A DNA stretch of 64,000 nucleotides from Bdellovibrio sp. (GCA_014376435.1 JACMRL010000039.1:1-64000), one strand, 5' to 3'. Shown: positions 23,664 through 32,782, numbered from the stretch's first letter. Numbers and translations are program-made. The notes: a model not told the origin generated them from the sequence alone.

Positions 23664-26600
23664 CTAAACGACTTGGCCGTTACGAAGTTCGATCATCATA
23701 TCGTAGTTATCTAATGTTGATAAACGATGCGCGATTGTTACTAAAGTCATTCCGTCTAATGAATCACGCATCACTTTTTGTACGATCGCATCTGTTTCCA
23801 CATCTACGCTGGCGGTAGCTTCGTCTAAGAAAATAATTTTTACTTTCATTAATAAAGCGCGCGCTAAGCAAATCAGCTGACGCTGTCCTTGTGATAAGTT
23901 CGCGCCGTTTTCGGCAACTTTGAATTGAAGTTGATTTGGAAGCCCACGCACAAAAGCTTCTAGTGAAACTTTTTTCAGTACAGCCCAAATCACTTCGTCA
24001 CTGGCTTCATTGTAGCGATCAATATTACCGCGCAAACTTCCCATGAATAGCGCCGGATCTTGCGGGATCACCGCTAAATTTTTTCTTAATCGCTCAAGCG
24101 GAACTTGATGAACTGAAACTCCGTCTAATAAAATTTGTCCTTTTTCGATATCTACAAAGCGGTATACACTTTGGAAAATAGTCGATTTACCTGAACCTGT
24201 GCGCCCAACTAAACCCGAACGCGCGCCCGAAGGAATTTTAAAACTTACGTTTTTTAAAACCTGCGGTAAGTGCGGAGCATATCTTAAAGAAACGCCGCTG
24301 AATTCAAGTTCGCCTGATTGCGGCCATGAATCTGAAATCAAGGCTAACTGACCAGTTACATTTTTCTCGGCTTCAATATTTGCGTAAAAATGTAAACGTT
24401 CGACCGAAGTCATACGTGATTCTAAGTCAGAAAAAATACGTACTCCCCAATTTAAGTGGCGCCAGAAATCAATCGCGTAAACCGTAACTAAACCCGCTGT
24501 GCCCGCCCCGATCCAACCATGATAACTAGAAAATACGATCATTAAGCCCGTCACAGTCGATATACCCGCCCCGATCATCGGCAAGCGCGCCGAGAACCAA
24601 CGATTAATTACGTAATGCGTGTGAAAAATTTCGGTCGAGTATTTAATCTTTGCGTAGAATTGATTCATCGCCCAGGGCGTTTGATTGAACGCACGAATCA
24701 CGTGAAGGCCTTGCAGGGTTTCTTTAAAATGCGCGTAACGTGGTGATCGTGCTAGTGAATCAAGGCGTTTAATTTCGCGTGCGACCCGGCGGTAATCATT
24801 TTGTATTCGGTAATACATCCACAAAATCGGAATCATAAAAAAGATCACCAGTGGTAAAACTAAAATAATTAATAAGAATGACATCATCACGTGAAAGAAT
24901 GAGTGAATCGTGCTGACAAAACTCCACTGTAGATGAATATCGACCGATTCCATATCGCGTGAGAATCTTTGTAAAACGCGACCTACGGGCGTACTATCGA
25001 AAAAGCGAATCGGGGCGGCTAAGACCGCACGAAGCATTTGATCATGAAAAGTTTTTCCCGCTTCGATTCCGCGATTGGTCCAGATCAAACTATTCAAGTA
25101 ACTAACAATCATCGTAAGTAATCCTAAAGCTCCGTAAACCCAAATAATTTGTACCGGAGTTAATGAAATCATCTTGTTAGATTGCGATAACCAAAGTTTT
25201 TGCATGAGCGGAGTCGCTACGGCCGCAATCGCTGCGGCGAAAAGTAAAATCAAAATCCACCGTCGCTGCGGTTTAGGTCCACCCAGCGCATTCACGTAAT
25301 CTAAGTAAACAGTTTTCTCAACCGCGCCAACCGCGCGATCTTCGTCTTCCGTAATACGTGTGGTGTCACCACTTTCACTAGCTACGGCCAGTGACTGCGA
25401 CATTTGATGAGTCGAATTTAATTCTTTTACAATATTTTCATGATGAGTTTTTAAAAACTTCTGAAAACTTGTCGAACTTTGTAACAATTCTTTATACGTG
25501 CCTAAGAAGTGCTGGCCATTCTCTAAAAATAAAATTTGATCGAAGCTTTCTAACGATGCGAGTCGATGGGTCACTACGACACGCGTTTTATCTTTCCAAG
25601 CGCCGAAGATTAATTCATCGCAAAGCCATTTTTCAGTATTGGGATCAACCGCCGATAAAGGATCATCTAATAGAAATAAATCTGCATCTGATAAAATAGC
25701 GCGAGCTAAACTAACCCGCTGCTTTTGGCCTCCAGAAAGGTTTACACCCTTCTCGCCAATTTCAGTATCTAAGCCCGCGGGCCAAGAAACTAAATCGTAC
25801 TTTAAAGCTGACAAGCGTAAGGCCTCTTGAATTTGTGCTTCAGTGACATGTTGTTTACCAAAGATGATATTTTCTTTTAAAGTCGAATTAATAATATACG
25901 CATCCTGCGGAACATAGGCTTTTGCTTTTAAAGCCGTCGAAAATAAAACACTGCCTTCAGTGGGCTTTAACTCAGATAACAACAAATGCAGTAAAGTTGA
26001 TTTTCCGCTGCCAACTGGGCCGACAATTGCTAATGATTTACCGGGTTTAATTTCTAAGTTTAATTTTTGAATCAACGGCTGTTCAGGCGAAAAAGCAAAT
26101 GAAAGCTGTTCTAGCTTTAAAAAATCAACTTGATTAATCTTTGCTTCGAAACTAACGACGGTATCTGATTGCAAAAACTTTGTGATACGGTCGGTACTGA
26201 CTAAAATATTGATAAAGCGGCTGATAAATTTAGATAAACCACCAAAGTGATCCTCCATAATCGCAAAAATAGAAATACACGTAAAAATTAAAGCTAAATC
26301 GACGGTTTTACCGCGTAGAACATGCGTTAATAATGCCGAGAATAAGACCACCGAAGAAATCGATGTATAGATTAGTCCCCAGAAAATCTCCGCGCGAGCT
26401 AATTGATAGCGCGAGTGAATTTCTTGCTTACGCACTTCAGCCACTTCGGCTAAAACACTTTTCTCCCACACAAAATATTTAACCACGCGAATGGCATTCA
26501 ACACCTGAGTCATCAACGTCATACGTTGATCACGGTAAGCCATCATTTTATCTTCCAGATGCATAAAGCTTTTCGACAAGTGATGCGTCATCGGAATAAG

Positions 26601-27263
26601 TAAGCCCATCACAACCAATGCCACCGCGGCTGACCAACCCAAGTAAATAAATAACGTGATTGTACAACCCACTAATAAAACAACCGCGTTCGATAAATCG
26701 ATGACGGTAATACTTGAGTCCGCAATCGCATCCGAATCAGAACTCATGTAATTGACGATGTCGCCCACTTGATATTTATTTTTTGCGCTGTTCGAAAGTT
26801 TCAGCGCATGAGAAAATATTTTTTTATTCACCAAGTTGGTCGCGATTTGGTTGAACTGTAAAGTTTGATAGAAATAATGTTGGATCGTTAAACCATTACC
26901 TACTCCGCATAAACCAAAACTAACGGCAATAATACATAGTTCATACAAATCTTGCGTGCTGAAAATACCTTTTTGTAAACGCGTGATAAATGCATGTAAT
27001 AAAAATGGAGTCGCAAAAGAAAATAGACTGGCCACAATCTGGAAAGTAATCGCGCGACGAGTATTTTTTTTAGAAACTTTTAGTAGTGAAAGTAAAAAAA
27101 AATTTCGTCCGGTCCAATCAACGGCGGACTCATCCCACGGAATTGTTTCGGGCTCTAGATCACGAGGCAGCTGTAAGCGGTCGCTGGCTTGTAAAACGCG
27201 GGTACGCCCAAGTGCGATCAGCCCTTGAGCTTTTGAGAAAAATACTTTTTGCAGCAATGACAT
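23664..27263 (-). CDS. Full-length ABCC-type (MRP-like) ABC exporter
   Basis: One 1199-residue chain holds two membrane domains and two ATPase domains. NBD1 has Walker A GPVGSGKST (415-423), signature LSGGQKQR (509-516) and Walker B LFLLDDP, where Asp534 replaces the catalytic Glu. NBD2 has GRTGSGKST (1020-1028), LSQGQRQLICLARALL (from 1123) and IIFLDEATASVD. A degenerate NBD1 plus canonical NBD2, and the wording of both motifs, are hallmarks of the ABCC (MRP/CFTR) subfamily. Most bacterial exporters are half-size. Organic anion or conjugate export is possible, but the substrate is unknown. It starts 18 nt after the fliW stop. Confidence 0.88.
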   Translation of the reverse strand: MSLLQKVFFSKAQGLIALGRTRVLQASDRLQLPRDLEPETIPWDESAVDWTGRNFFLLSLLKVSKKNTRRAITFQIVASLFSFATPFLLHAFITRLQKGIFSTQDLYELCIIAVSFGLCGVGNGLTIQHYFYQTLQFNQIATNLVNKKIFSHALKLSNSAKNKYQVGDIVNYMSSDSDAIADSSITVIDLSNAVVLLVGCTITLFIYLGWSAAVALVVMGLLIPMTHHLSKSFMHLEDKMMAYRDQRMTLMTQVLNAIRVVKYFVWEKSVLAEVAEVRKQEIHSRYQLARAEIFWGLIYTSISSVVLFSALLTHVLRGKTVDLALIFTCISIFAIMEDHFGGLSKFISRFINILVSTDRITKFLQSDTVVSFEAKINQVDFLKLEQLSFAFSPEQPLIQKLNLEIKPGKSLAIVGPVGSGKSTLLHLLLSELKPTEGSVLFSTALKAKAYVPQDAYIINSTLKENIIFGKQHVTEAQIQEALRLSALKYDLVSWPAGLDTEIGEKGVNLSGGQKQRVSLARAILSDADLFLLDDPLSAVDPNTEKWLCDELIFGAWKDKTRVVVTHRLASLESFDQILFLENGQHFLGTYKELLQSSTSFQKFLKTHHENIVKELNSTHQMSQSLAVASESGDTTRITEDEDRAVGAVEKTVYLDYVNALGGPKPQRRWILILLFAAAIAAVATPLMQKLWLSQSNKMISLTPVQIIWVYGALGLLTMIVSYLNSLIWTNRGIEAGKTFHDQMLRAVLAAPIRFFDSTPVGRVLQRFSRDMESVDIHLQWSFVSTIHSFFHVMMSFLLIILVLPLVIFFMIPILWMYYRIQNDYRRVAREIKRLDSLARSPRYAHFKETLQGLHVIRAFNQTPWAMNQFYAKIKYSTEIFHTHYVINRWFSARLPMIGAGISTVTGLMIVFSSYHGWIGAGTAGLVTVYAIDFWRHLNWGVRIFSDLESRMTSVERLHFYANIEAEKNVTGQLALISDSWPQSGELEFSGVSLRYAPHLPQVLKNVSFKIPSGARSGLVGRTGSGKSTIFQSVYRFVDIEKGQILLDGVSVHQVPLERLRKNLAVIPQDPALFMGSLRGNIDRYNEASDEVIWAVLKKVSLEAFVRGLPNQLQFKVAENGANLSQGQRQLICLARALLMKVKIIFLDEATASVDVETDAIVQKVMRDSLDGMTLVTIAHRLSTLDNYDMMIELRNGQVV

Positions 27264-27281
27264 TAAGGCAGGATCAAATAA

Positions 27282-27821
27282 TTAGATGTCTTGGTCAACC
27301 GAACCTTTATTTGTTTCGCCAATTTTAACAGTGATATCAAACTGACGCCCTTGGCTTTTAATCGGTGTCAGTGGATTTTGCACCACGCGACTTTGTAGCT
27401 TCGTAAAAATAGGCTCTTTAATCGCTAAGTGGTTGTCTTGTAGAACAACTTGTCGGGCGATTTTTTGCTCAAGATTAATAATGATCGGCGCTTTAATATT
27501 TGCCGTCATTTGAGTTGGATCATCTGGAATTGTGATGATCGTTAAAAAAGCCGGAGTTTGACTAGCTTGAAGTTTTAAAGACTCAAGATCGTTACGGTTT
27601 AAAGAGATATTATATTTGTGTCCGAAAAGCTCGGGCTCAAGAACTGGAAATGCGACCGAAGGAAGTTCACAGCTTTGCAGCCACGCAAAAATATCGTCAT
27701 GTGGATCATCTAGTAAAACGAATTGTCGTAAATCCTGAAAGCCCAATAAGCCTTCGGTTAAGGTCAAAACGTCTTCGGCTTTTAGCTCAACTAAGCCAAA
27801 ACGAGATGTTTTTATAACCAC
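27282..27821 (-). CDS. fliW: Flagellar assembly factor FliW
   Basis: FliW binds flagellin and CsrA so that flagellin synthesis follows secretion. Family patterns are visible: GLLGFQDLRQFVLLDDP, FAWLQSCELPSVAFPVLEP, FLTIITIPDDP, ANIKAPIIINLEQKIARQVVL. It has 179 residues, somewhat longer than usual (about 150), with an extra polar C-terminus. It lies directly downstream of csrA, its known antagonist target, and downstream of the csrA terminator, so it may be expressed partly independently. Confidence 0.92.
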   Translation of the reverse strand: MVIKTSRFGLVELKAEDVLTLTEGLLGFQDLRQFVLLDDPHDDIFAWLQSCELPSVAFPVLEPELFGHKYNISLNRNDLESLKLQASQTPAFLTIITIPDDPTQMTANIKAPIIINLEQKIARQVVLQDNHLAIKEPIFTKLQSRVVQNPLTPIKSQGRQFDITVKIGETNKGSVDQDI

Positions 27822-27947
27822 ACTGACCTCCTGCTGATAAATAAGACAAACGTAAATTAAAGAAAGGTTAATAAAATTCTGGACCTAAATCGAGGTCCTT
27901 GCAATTTTAATTGATAATGATGCGGGTGCTAACTTAAGAGAGCCTAC

Positions 27948-27980
27948 AAAAAGCCCTCGAGTTGAAACTACTCGGGCTTT
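27948..27980 (-). terminator. Intrinsic terminator overlapping the end of csrA
   Basis: On the minus strand AAAGCCCGAG (27980-27971) pairs with CTC-GA-GGGCTTT, where GA is a bulge, and ends in TTTTT (27952-27948). The 5' arm contains the last codons and stop of csrA. It should reduce transcription into fliW. Confidence 0.65.
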
Positions 27981-28198
27981 AAAAGTTTTGAAATATTCTT
28001 CACTTTATCTGAGCTAACTTGAACGGATTGATGATTTTGATCTTGAATGGCCATGTAGACCTCTTCACGATGAATTTTTGTATCTTTGGGGGCTTCAATG
28101 CCTAAGCGGACTTGCTTCCCTTTAATCTGCACCACGCGAATCTTGATGTGATCATCGATCGCGATGCTTTCTCCCAACTTCCTTGTAAGAACGAGCAT
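27968..28198 (-). CDS. csrA: Carbon storage regulator CsrA
   Basis: This RNA-binding dimer acts on GGA-containing leaders. It begins MLVLTRKLGESIAIDDHIKI, has VRLGIEAPKDTKIHREEVY, and keeps the key Arg residues (Leu-Thr-Arg near the N-terminus and Arg44 equivalent). At 76 residues it has a somewhat long tail. Its own leader carries ACAAGGAG (28212-28205 on the minus strand), a good CsrA site that overlaps the ribosome site, so autoregulation is likely. A sigma-28 promoter lies about 50 nt upstream. It is grouped with fliW as in many flagellated bacteria. Confidence 0.95.
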   Translation of the reverse strand: MLVLTRKLGESIAIDDHIKIRVVQIKGKQVRLGIEAPKDTKIHREEVYMAIQDQNHQSVQVSSDKVKNISKLLKPE

Positions 28199-28255
28199 GA
28201 CTGACTCCTTGTCATTTCACTTTGCCTTTTGTCAATTTGCACAAAGCTCATTGAT

Positions 28256-28283
28256 ATATCGGCAAACACTAAAAAGAAGTTTA
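28256..28283 (-). promoter_or_regulatory. Sigma-28 (FliA) promoter for csrA
   Basis: On the minus strand TAAA (28283-28280), a 16-nt spacer and GCCGATAT (28263-28256) match the consensus TAAA-N14-16-GCCGATA(A/T). The predicted start is near 28249, giving a 50-nt leader. It ties csrA to late flagellar expression. Confidence 0.75.
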
Positions 28284-28293
28284 GTTATTTCTT

Positions 28294-29373
28294 CTACTTC
28301 AGAAAGTCAAGAAGGCTCATGTTTAGGATTTTGTTGGAAGTCTCCAAAGAGCCCTTCAGGGCCGCGTCGGAGCGGTTCAAATCTGTCATAACCTGAAATA
28401 AATCTGCATCTTCAAGTTGCGAAGTTACAGTTTTGTTATCAATAATTGTCTTCTGAATACCTTCTGATGAGGCATTCAGCTGATTAACACGACCACCGAT
28501 TTCGGCGCGAGCCATATTGATCTGATTCAAGGCCTGGTCTAAAGGCTCTAAGGCATCTTGGATTCCGTATTTATCATTCGTCTTCATTGCGGCCTCTAAA
28601 CCACTGATCAAATTAAAAATATTTACGCCACTGCCGCCCGTTACCGGATCTTTTGTGCCTAGAGTTTGGATACGGCCCACCGAAGCGGGTCCACGAGTTT
28701 CTAATTTATTTTCTTCCAATTGTTCATTTTGAAACTGGCGATCGGCTTCCGCTAATTTTTGCTGCTGTAACTGATCCACCGTCGTCGGAGTTTCTGAAGA
28801 AGGTCGGATGCTTCCATCTTTACCCACTCCATTACCTAAGAAAACACGATCTCCCGTTAAATTTAGCGCAACGAAGTTACCTTTTTGATTTTCAATCCTA
28901 ATTTCATTATCGTCACCCGCGTACTCACCTTCACGGTTGAATGGCTGAGTTAAAGTTTTTTGTCCAGCGAATAAAAATCTTTCGCCTAAACGACGATTTG
29001 AAATTTCAACTACCGAATTATAAATTTGCGCAACTTCGGTTGATAACATTTCGCGTGGCAAACCACCGTTGGTATCACTGGCTGCTTGCACGGCTAATTC
29101 TTTTGCACGTACGACGGCTTCACCTAGCTGAGCTAACGTAGATTCAGTTGTTTCAAGAAAATTTTTGGCAAAGAAAATGTTTTTTTCGTATTGATCTAAG
29201 TTTTTATTCTCAGTGCGGTTTGTTAAAATTTTCGATGAGGCCACTGGGTCATCTGAAGGCTTGGTCACCCGCTTCATCGTTGCCGCTTGATTCTGCAACT
29301 GCGACAGCTCAGAACGATTCTTCTGAATATTGGTTAAAACTTGGCTTTGGTTCATTTTATCAGTTACGCGCAC
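28294..29373 (-). CDS. flgL: Flagellar hook-filament junction protein FlgL
   Basis: The 359-residue protein starts MRVTDKMNQSQVLTNIQKNR and has the flagellin-like N-terminal helix with KPSDDPVASSKIL. The C-terminal helix (SQLEDADLFQVMTDLNRSDAAL, then LLDFLK) matches FlgL/flagellin D0-D1 domains. It forms the second ring of the hook-filament junction and is exported by the flagellar type III system. It follows flgK by 17 nt. The csrA sigma-28 promoter begins just after its stop. Confidence 0.93.
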   Translation of the reverse strand: MRVTDKMNQSQVLTNIQKNRSELSQLQNQAATMKRVTKPSDDPVASSKILTNRTENKNLDQYEKNIFFAKNFLETTESTLAQLGEAVVRAKELAVQAASDTNGGLPREMLSTEVAQIYNSVVEISNRRLGERFLFAGQKTLTQPFNREGEYAGDDNEIRIENQKGNFVALNLTGDRVFLGNGVGKDGSIRPSSETPTTVDQLQQQKLAEADRQFQNEQLEENKLETRGPASVGRIQTLGTKDPVTGGSGVNIFNLISGLEAAMKTNDKYGIQDALEPLDQALNQINMARAEIGGRVNQLNASSEGIQKTIIDNKTVTSQLEDADLFQVMTDLNRSDAALKGSLETSNKILNMSLLDFLK

Positions 29374-29389
29374 TTACTGAACCTTTCTA

Positions 29390-30802
29390 TTACAATCTTT
29401 TTAAGTTTAAAACTGTATCGAACATTTCATCGGCCATACGGATGATACGAGCAGAAGCTTCAAAAGATTTTTGAAACTCAATCATTTTTGCGGCTTCTTC
29501 ATCTAAACTTACGCCGCTGGTTGCTTCGCGCATGTTTTTCAACTGATCAACAATATTTTTTTGTGATTCTAAACCGCTGTTCGCTCTTTGTGCCATAATC
29601 CCGATTTCGCCAACTTTTGCATTGTAAAATGAATCAAATGTAAATTGGCCCTCGCCCATGACGGGTTTAAACTGTAACGAGTGAATAACATTAGCTGTAG
29701 CGTTATCGCCCGGCGCATTGGGTTTAGAACCCGCCGCAATTTTACCAACGTCATCGTTGATCGCTTTATTAATTTTAAGTTGATCTAAACTAAAATTGCC
29801 ATCAGCGGGAATATTAAAGAATTGCACGCCTTCTTTATTGTAACGATCAAAACCCTCGGCATGCGCTTTATTAACTTCGTTGGCGATATTGTAAGATAAT
29901 TCTTCTAACTGAGTTTTTAAATCCGTAACCATACCATCACGTAAATCAATCGCGCCGCCAAGGGCTCCGCGCTTGAACTGATCAGTAATATCAACGCGAG
30001 TTCCACCCTGACTTAATTCGTACAAGATTTGTGTTTGGTTATTTTCATTTGTCGATGTTTTTAATGCCGTCGAAGAAGTACCCGCCACTAAAATTCCGGT
30101 TTTACCCGCCGTAATATTTAACATCCCTGAAACATTATCTTCCGCGTAAGAGATGTCTAATTTTTCAGATAGTTTTTTAACTAATAAATCACGACGATCG
30201 CGCTCGTCATTCGCCGATGCACCCGTCATTTCAACTTGTTGAATTTTTTCATTCAAAGTAGAAATTTCTTTCGTGAAACCATTTACTTCGCCAATGCCTG
30301 ATTCGATTGTTTTATTTAAATCTGTCTTAACAGCGTCAATTTGACGATCCATATCTTGGAAATTTTTAACCATCGCGTTTGCATTATCCTTAACCACGGT
30401 ACGAGAAGTTAAACTTTCCGGATTATTTGCTAATTCGCGAAAGCCATTAAAGAAATCAGTCATCGAGTTGTTTAAGCCTTTAACCGTTTGTTCATTGAAC
30501 GCTGACTCTAAACGGCTTAATGCGCCGGAACGACCGTCTAAGTAAGCAAAGTTAGAACCTTCTTTTTCAATTTGTTTTTCAATCCAAGGATTATTTGTAC
30601 GATTAATTGCGCCCGTCATTGAACCGGTACCGATGCGATATTTACCTTCATCGACTGCGGGATTAGAAAGAACATCTACGCGCTGTCTAGAATAACCTTC
30701 AGTCGATTTGTTCGCGATATTGTGTGACGTTGTTTGCAAAGCCGATTGGCTGACTTGCATCCCACGACGACCCATATCTAACAAACCATGTATTTTGGCC
30801 AT
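29390..30802 (-). CDS. flgK: Flagellar hook-associated protein FlgK
   Basis: The N-terminal motif ALQTTSHNIANKSTEGYSRQRV is the classic rod/hook-associated signature. The C-terminus TSGVSLDEEAAKMIEFQKSFEASARIIRMADEMFDTVLNL is typical for FlgK. At 470 residues it is of normal length. It joins the hook to the filament together with FlgL. It lies between flgN (its export chaperone) and flgL. Confidence 0.95.
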   Translation of the reverse strand: MAKIHGLLDMGRRGMQVSQSALQTTSHNIANKSTEGYSRQRVDVLSNPAVDEGKYRIGTGSMTGAINRTNNPWIEKQIEKEGSNFAYLDGRSGALSRLESAFNEQTVKGLNNSMTDFFNGFRELANNPESLTSRTVVKDNANAMVKNFQDMDRQIDAVKTDLNKTIESGIGEVNGFTKEISTLNEKIQQVEMTGASANDERDRRDLLVKKLSEKLDISYAEDNVSGMLNITAGKTGILVAGTSSTALKTSTNENNQTQILYELSQGGTRVDITDQFKRGALGGAIDLRDGMVTDLKTQLEELSYNIANEVNKAHAEGFDRYNKEGVQFFNIPADGNFSLDQLKINKAINDDVGKIAAGSKPNAPGDNATANVIHSLQFKPVMGEGQFTFDSFYNAKVGEIGIMAQRANSGLESQKNIVDQLKNMREATSGVSLDEEAAKMIEFQKSFEASARIIRMADEMFDTVLNLKRL

Positions 30803-30847
30803 CCTAGCCTTTCTTTGCCCTATTCAGGCGAATAACAAAAATTTAGT

Positions 30848-31357
30848 TTAAGCTTCCTTGCTTACTAAATGTCCCGCTTTATCAAAACTTGGTTGGTAAG
30901 CGCCTTTTTTCTGATAAGTTTTTTGGCTTCCCATCAGAGTATCTTTAATATTTTGCATGGCTGAATTCACGTTATTTAAAGCTGATTCAGCGTACTGGGC
31001 ATTATCTTTATTAATATCAACAAGTCTTTTTGTTAAGATTTCCAAAGTTGAATGAATGGATCTTAGACGATCCGCTTCCGCACCACCAATTTTTTGTGCA
31101 ATTTCTAACAATCGAGGTTCGACGGTATCGGCCCCCACGTGTTGTGCTAATTCAACGGCGTAATTTAAACGTAAGCCATCAAGGCCACGAATTTTAAATA
31201 AGATCGTTTCTTTCAACGAATTATTTTCATTTAATTTAATAATTTGAGTTTGAATTAGAAATTCTTTTTCTTTACGAACACAGTCTAATAACAAACGATA
31301 CTGCTTCGTAAGCTCTTCTAAATTTCCAACTAATTTTGTAAAAATCTTTTCTTTCAT
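30848..31357 (-). CDS. flgN: FlgN-family flagellar chaperone
   Basis: The 169-residue largely helical protein has long heptad-rich helices (about residues 1-130) and a polar, disordered C-terminus. Position between flgM and flgK is the strongest argument: FlgN binds FlgK and FlgL before export. The pattern LYRLLLDCVRKEKEFL-like near the N-terminus fits the FlgN family, although sequence conservation in this family is weak. It should be cytoplasmic. Confidence 0.75.
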   Translation of the reverse strand: MKEKIFTKLVGNLEELTKQYRLLLDCVRKEKEFLIQTQIIKLNENNSLKETILFKIRGLDGLRLNYAVELAQHVGADTVEPRLLEIAQKIGGAEADRLRSIHSTLEILTKRLVDINKDNAQYAESALNNVNSAMQNIKDTLMGSQKTYQKKGAYQPSFDKAGHLVSKEA

Positions 31358-31396
31358 CTAAGTCCTCATCCTTGAACTTATTAATTAACTAACTAC

Positions 31397-31744
31397 TTAC
31401 TCGTTTGAAGCATTTCCAGACGAGAACATCTGTTCATCGACTAACCGGTCGGCAACCGCTTTAGAATCAACTTTGTATTTTCCAGCATCGATTAGCTTTT
31501 GAAATTTATCAACTTTAGCTTGGTCAACATCAGGAACTGAATTCGCTAAATCCTTAATTTGTTGTAAATCTTGTGCACGAGCAGATAGATTAACTTTTGT
31601 TGCATCAATTCCCGCAGGTTGCACGGCAGCCGCATTTTTTGAATCTTGCAGCGTACTGGCTTTACCTTTTTCGGCTGCTTTTTCTGCTTTCGAAGAATCA
31701 GAAAGATTTAAATTTTGTCCGACTTTATTATGTGTAATCTTCAT
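31397..31744 (-). CDS. flgM: Anti-sigma-28 factor FlgM
   Basis: The 115-residue polar protein has a disordered N-terminal half and the conserved C-terminal sigma-28-binding region (LSARAQDLQQIKDLANSVPDVDQAKVDKFQKLIDAGKYKVD, seen here as consecutive short motifs ending in SKAVADRLVDE). Secretion of FlgM through the completed hook-basal body releases sigma-28. A sigma-28-type promoter is present further downstream at csrA, which fits. It precedes flgN by 39 nt. Confidence 0.9.
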   Translation of the reverse strand: MKITHNKVGQNLNLSDSSKAEKAAEKGKASTLQDSKNAAAVQPAGIDATKVNLSARAQDLQQIKDLANSVPDVDQAKVDKFQKLIDAGKYKVDSKAVADRLVDEQMFSSGNASNE

Positions 31745-31796
31745 CGTAAACCTCCAACGTTTTCATAGTGTATCACAGAGAGACGTTTGCACCAAA

Positions 31797-32495
31797 TCAT
31801 TCTGAGACATTCGGCTTAACAGTCCAAAACAAAGGGCTGGATGAACTAACCCAACCTAGCTGTTGTCCGGCCTGAATTTTGTCTCCCGGTGACAATTGCT
31901 GGTCGGGTCCAAGCCCTGTTCCGCGTGTCAGAATGAGACTTTCTAGCCCATTGTCGTGCTGAATCTGATACTGCATCTGGTCCATCTCTAAGTACTTTTT
32001 ATCTAGCAAAGTTCCGACCCAAGGATTTTTAAGTTCGGCACGTTGGTCCGGTGCTGTTTGAAATTTATATGTCGTGGAATTAATTTTTTCTGATGGATTC
32101 TGTGAAACCGCACCCGAAAAATTTGTTTTACTCGTTAGCTCGATCGGTCCCACCGGCTTATCAATCTTCGGTTTTAAGCCAAGTTGAGTTCCGTATTTTT
32201 GCATCAGCTGATCGTGAATAATGTTCGAAAGCCCGATCCCGCCCGACTTTCCCCATTTTTCTGCATACTGATCATCTAACTGATCTTGAAATATTTTTTC
32301 AGCGTTATTTTGTTTGATGAATCCACTTTCGTGAACGGTAGCACGCATCTGCTTCATCATTTCACGGATGAAATGTTTTTCGTACATATCCGAAACTTCA
32401 CGAAACTTTTCTTCTGTAACCACGTTCTTCTTTTCGGCCATAGGCCCAGCGTTTAACGGATTCAGGGTATTATTGAGTTTAGGTATTTCACTCAT
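31797..32495 (-). CDS. flgJ: FlgJ-like rod-binding protein with degenerate LytM-like tail
   Basis: Residues 30-101 match the FlgJ N-terminal rod-binding domain: VSDMYEKHFIREMMKQMRAT and FQDQLDDQYAEKWGKSGGIGL. Instead of the beta-N-acetylglucosaminidase of enterobacterial FlgJ, residues 158-226 resemble an M23/LytM fold (NPWVG..., LSPGDKIQAGQQLGWV). The metal ligands HxxxD and HxH are missing: the final strand reads SPLFWTV. It is likely a rod cap with a non-catalytic peptidoglycan-contacting tail. It follows flgI after a gap of about 290 bp. Confidence 0.8.
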   Translation of the reverse strand: MSEIPKLNNTLNPLNAGPMAEKKNVVTEEKFREVSDMYEKHFIREMMKQMRATVHESGFIKQNNAEKIFQDQLDDQYAEKWGKSGGIGLSNIIHDQLMQKYGTQLGLKPKIDKPVGPIELTSKTNFSGAVSQNPSEKINSTTYKFQTAPDQRAELKNPWVGTLLDKKYLEMDQMQYQIQHDNGLESLILTRGTGLGPDQQLSPGDKIQAGQQLGWVSSSSPLFWTVKPNVSE

Positions 32496-32700
32496 GTTTA
32501 TTTTCGCCTTCTTGGCTGATGGTGGATAAAAAAAGTCGGGAGATTCCTGTCATTTCATTTGCGCCTTTGACTGCGCGATCGCATCCGTGCGATCTTTTTC
32601 GAGTGCAAGCGACCACAATAACAATCATCCTTGATTTATTATTGCTTAAGCTGATGTGAAAATTTTCCTGCGAGGGATATTCTAACATTTTTTGCAGCAC
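32488..32700 (-). CDS. Uncertain small ORF between flgI and flgJ
   Basis: A 70-codon frame starts with GTG at 32700. AAGGAAGG lies 5 nt upstream, and the stop overlaps the flgJ start by 8 nt. The product has an internal hydrophobic stretch (SRMIVIVVACT) but no recognisable domain. Good initiation context and overlap with flgJ favour translation coupling; the unusual composition argues against it. The 287-base gap here otherwise holds only a hairpin. Confidence 0.3.
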   Translation of the reverse strand: MLQKMLEYPSQENFHISLSNNKSRMIVIVVACTRKRSHGCDRAVKGANEMTGISRLFLSTISQEGENKHE

Positions 32701-32741
32701 CCGAACCTTCCTTGGTTATGAAACTTGAGGACCCTCCCCGT

Positions 32742-32770
32742 TCACTTATTCACATCCTGTGAGTAAGTGA
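32742..32770. repeat. 13-bp hairpin downstream of flgI
   Basis: TCACTTATTCACA (32742-32754) pairs with TGTGAGTAAGTGA (32758-32770), with one G-U on the plus strand, around a TCC loop. It lies 13 nt after the flgI stop. No T-run follows on the minus strand, so processing or partial attenuation between flgI and flgJ is possible. Confidence 0.5.
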
Positions 32771-32782
32771 GTAAAAAATAAA

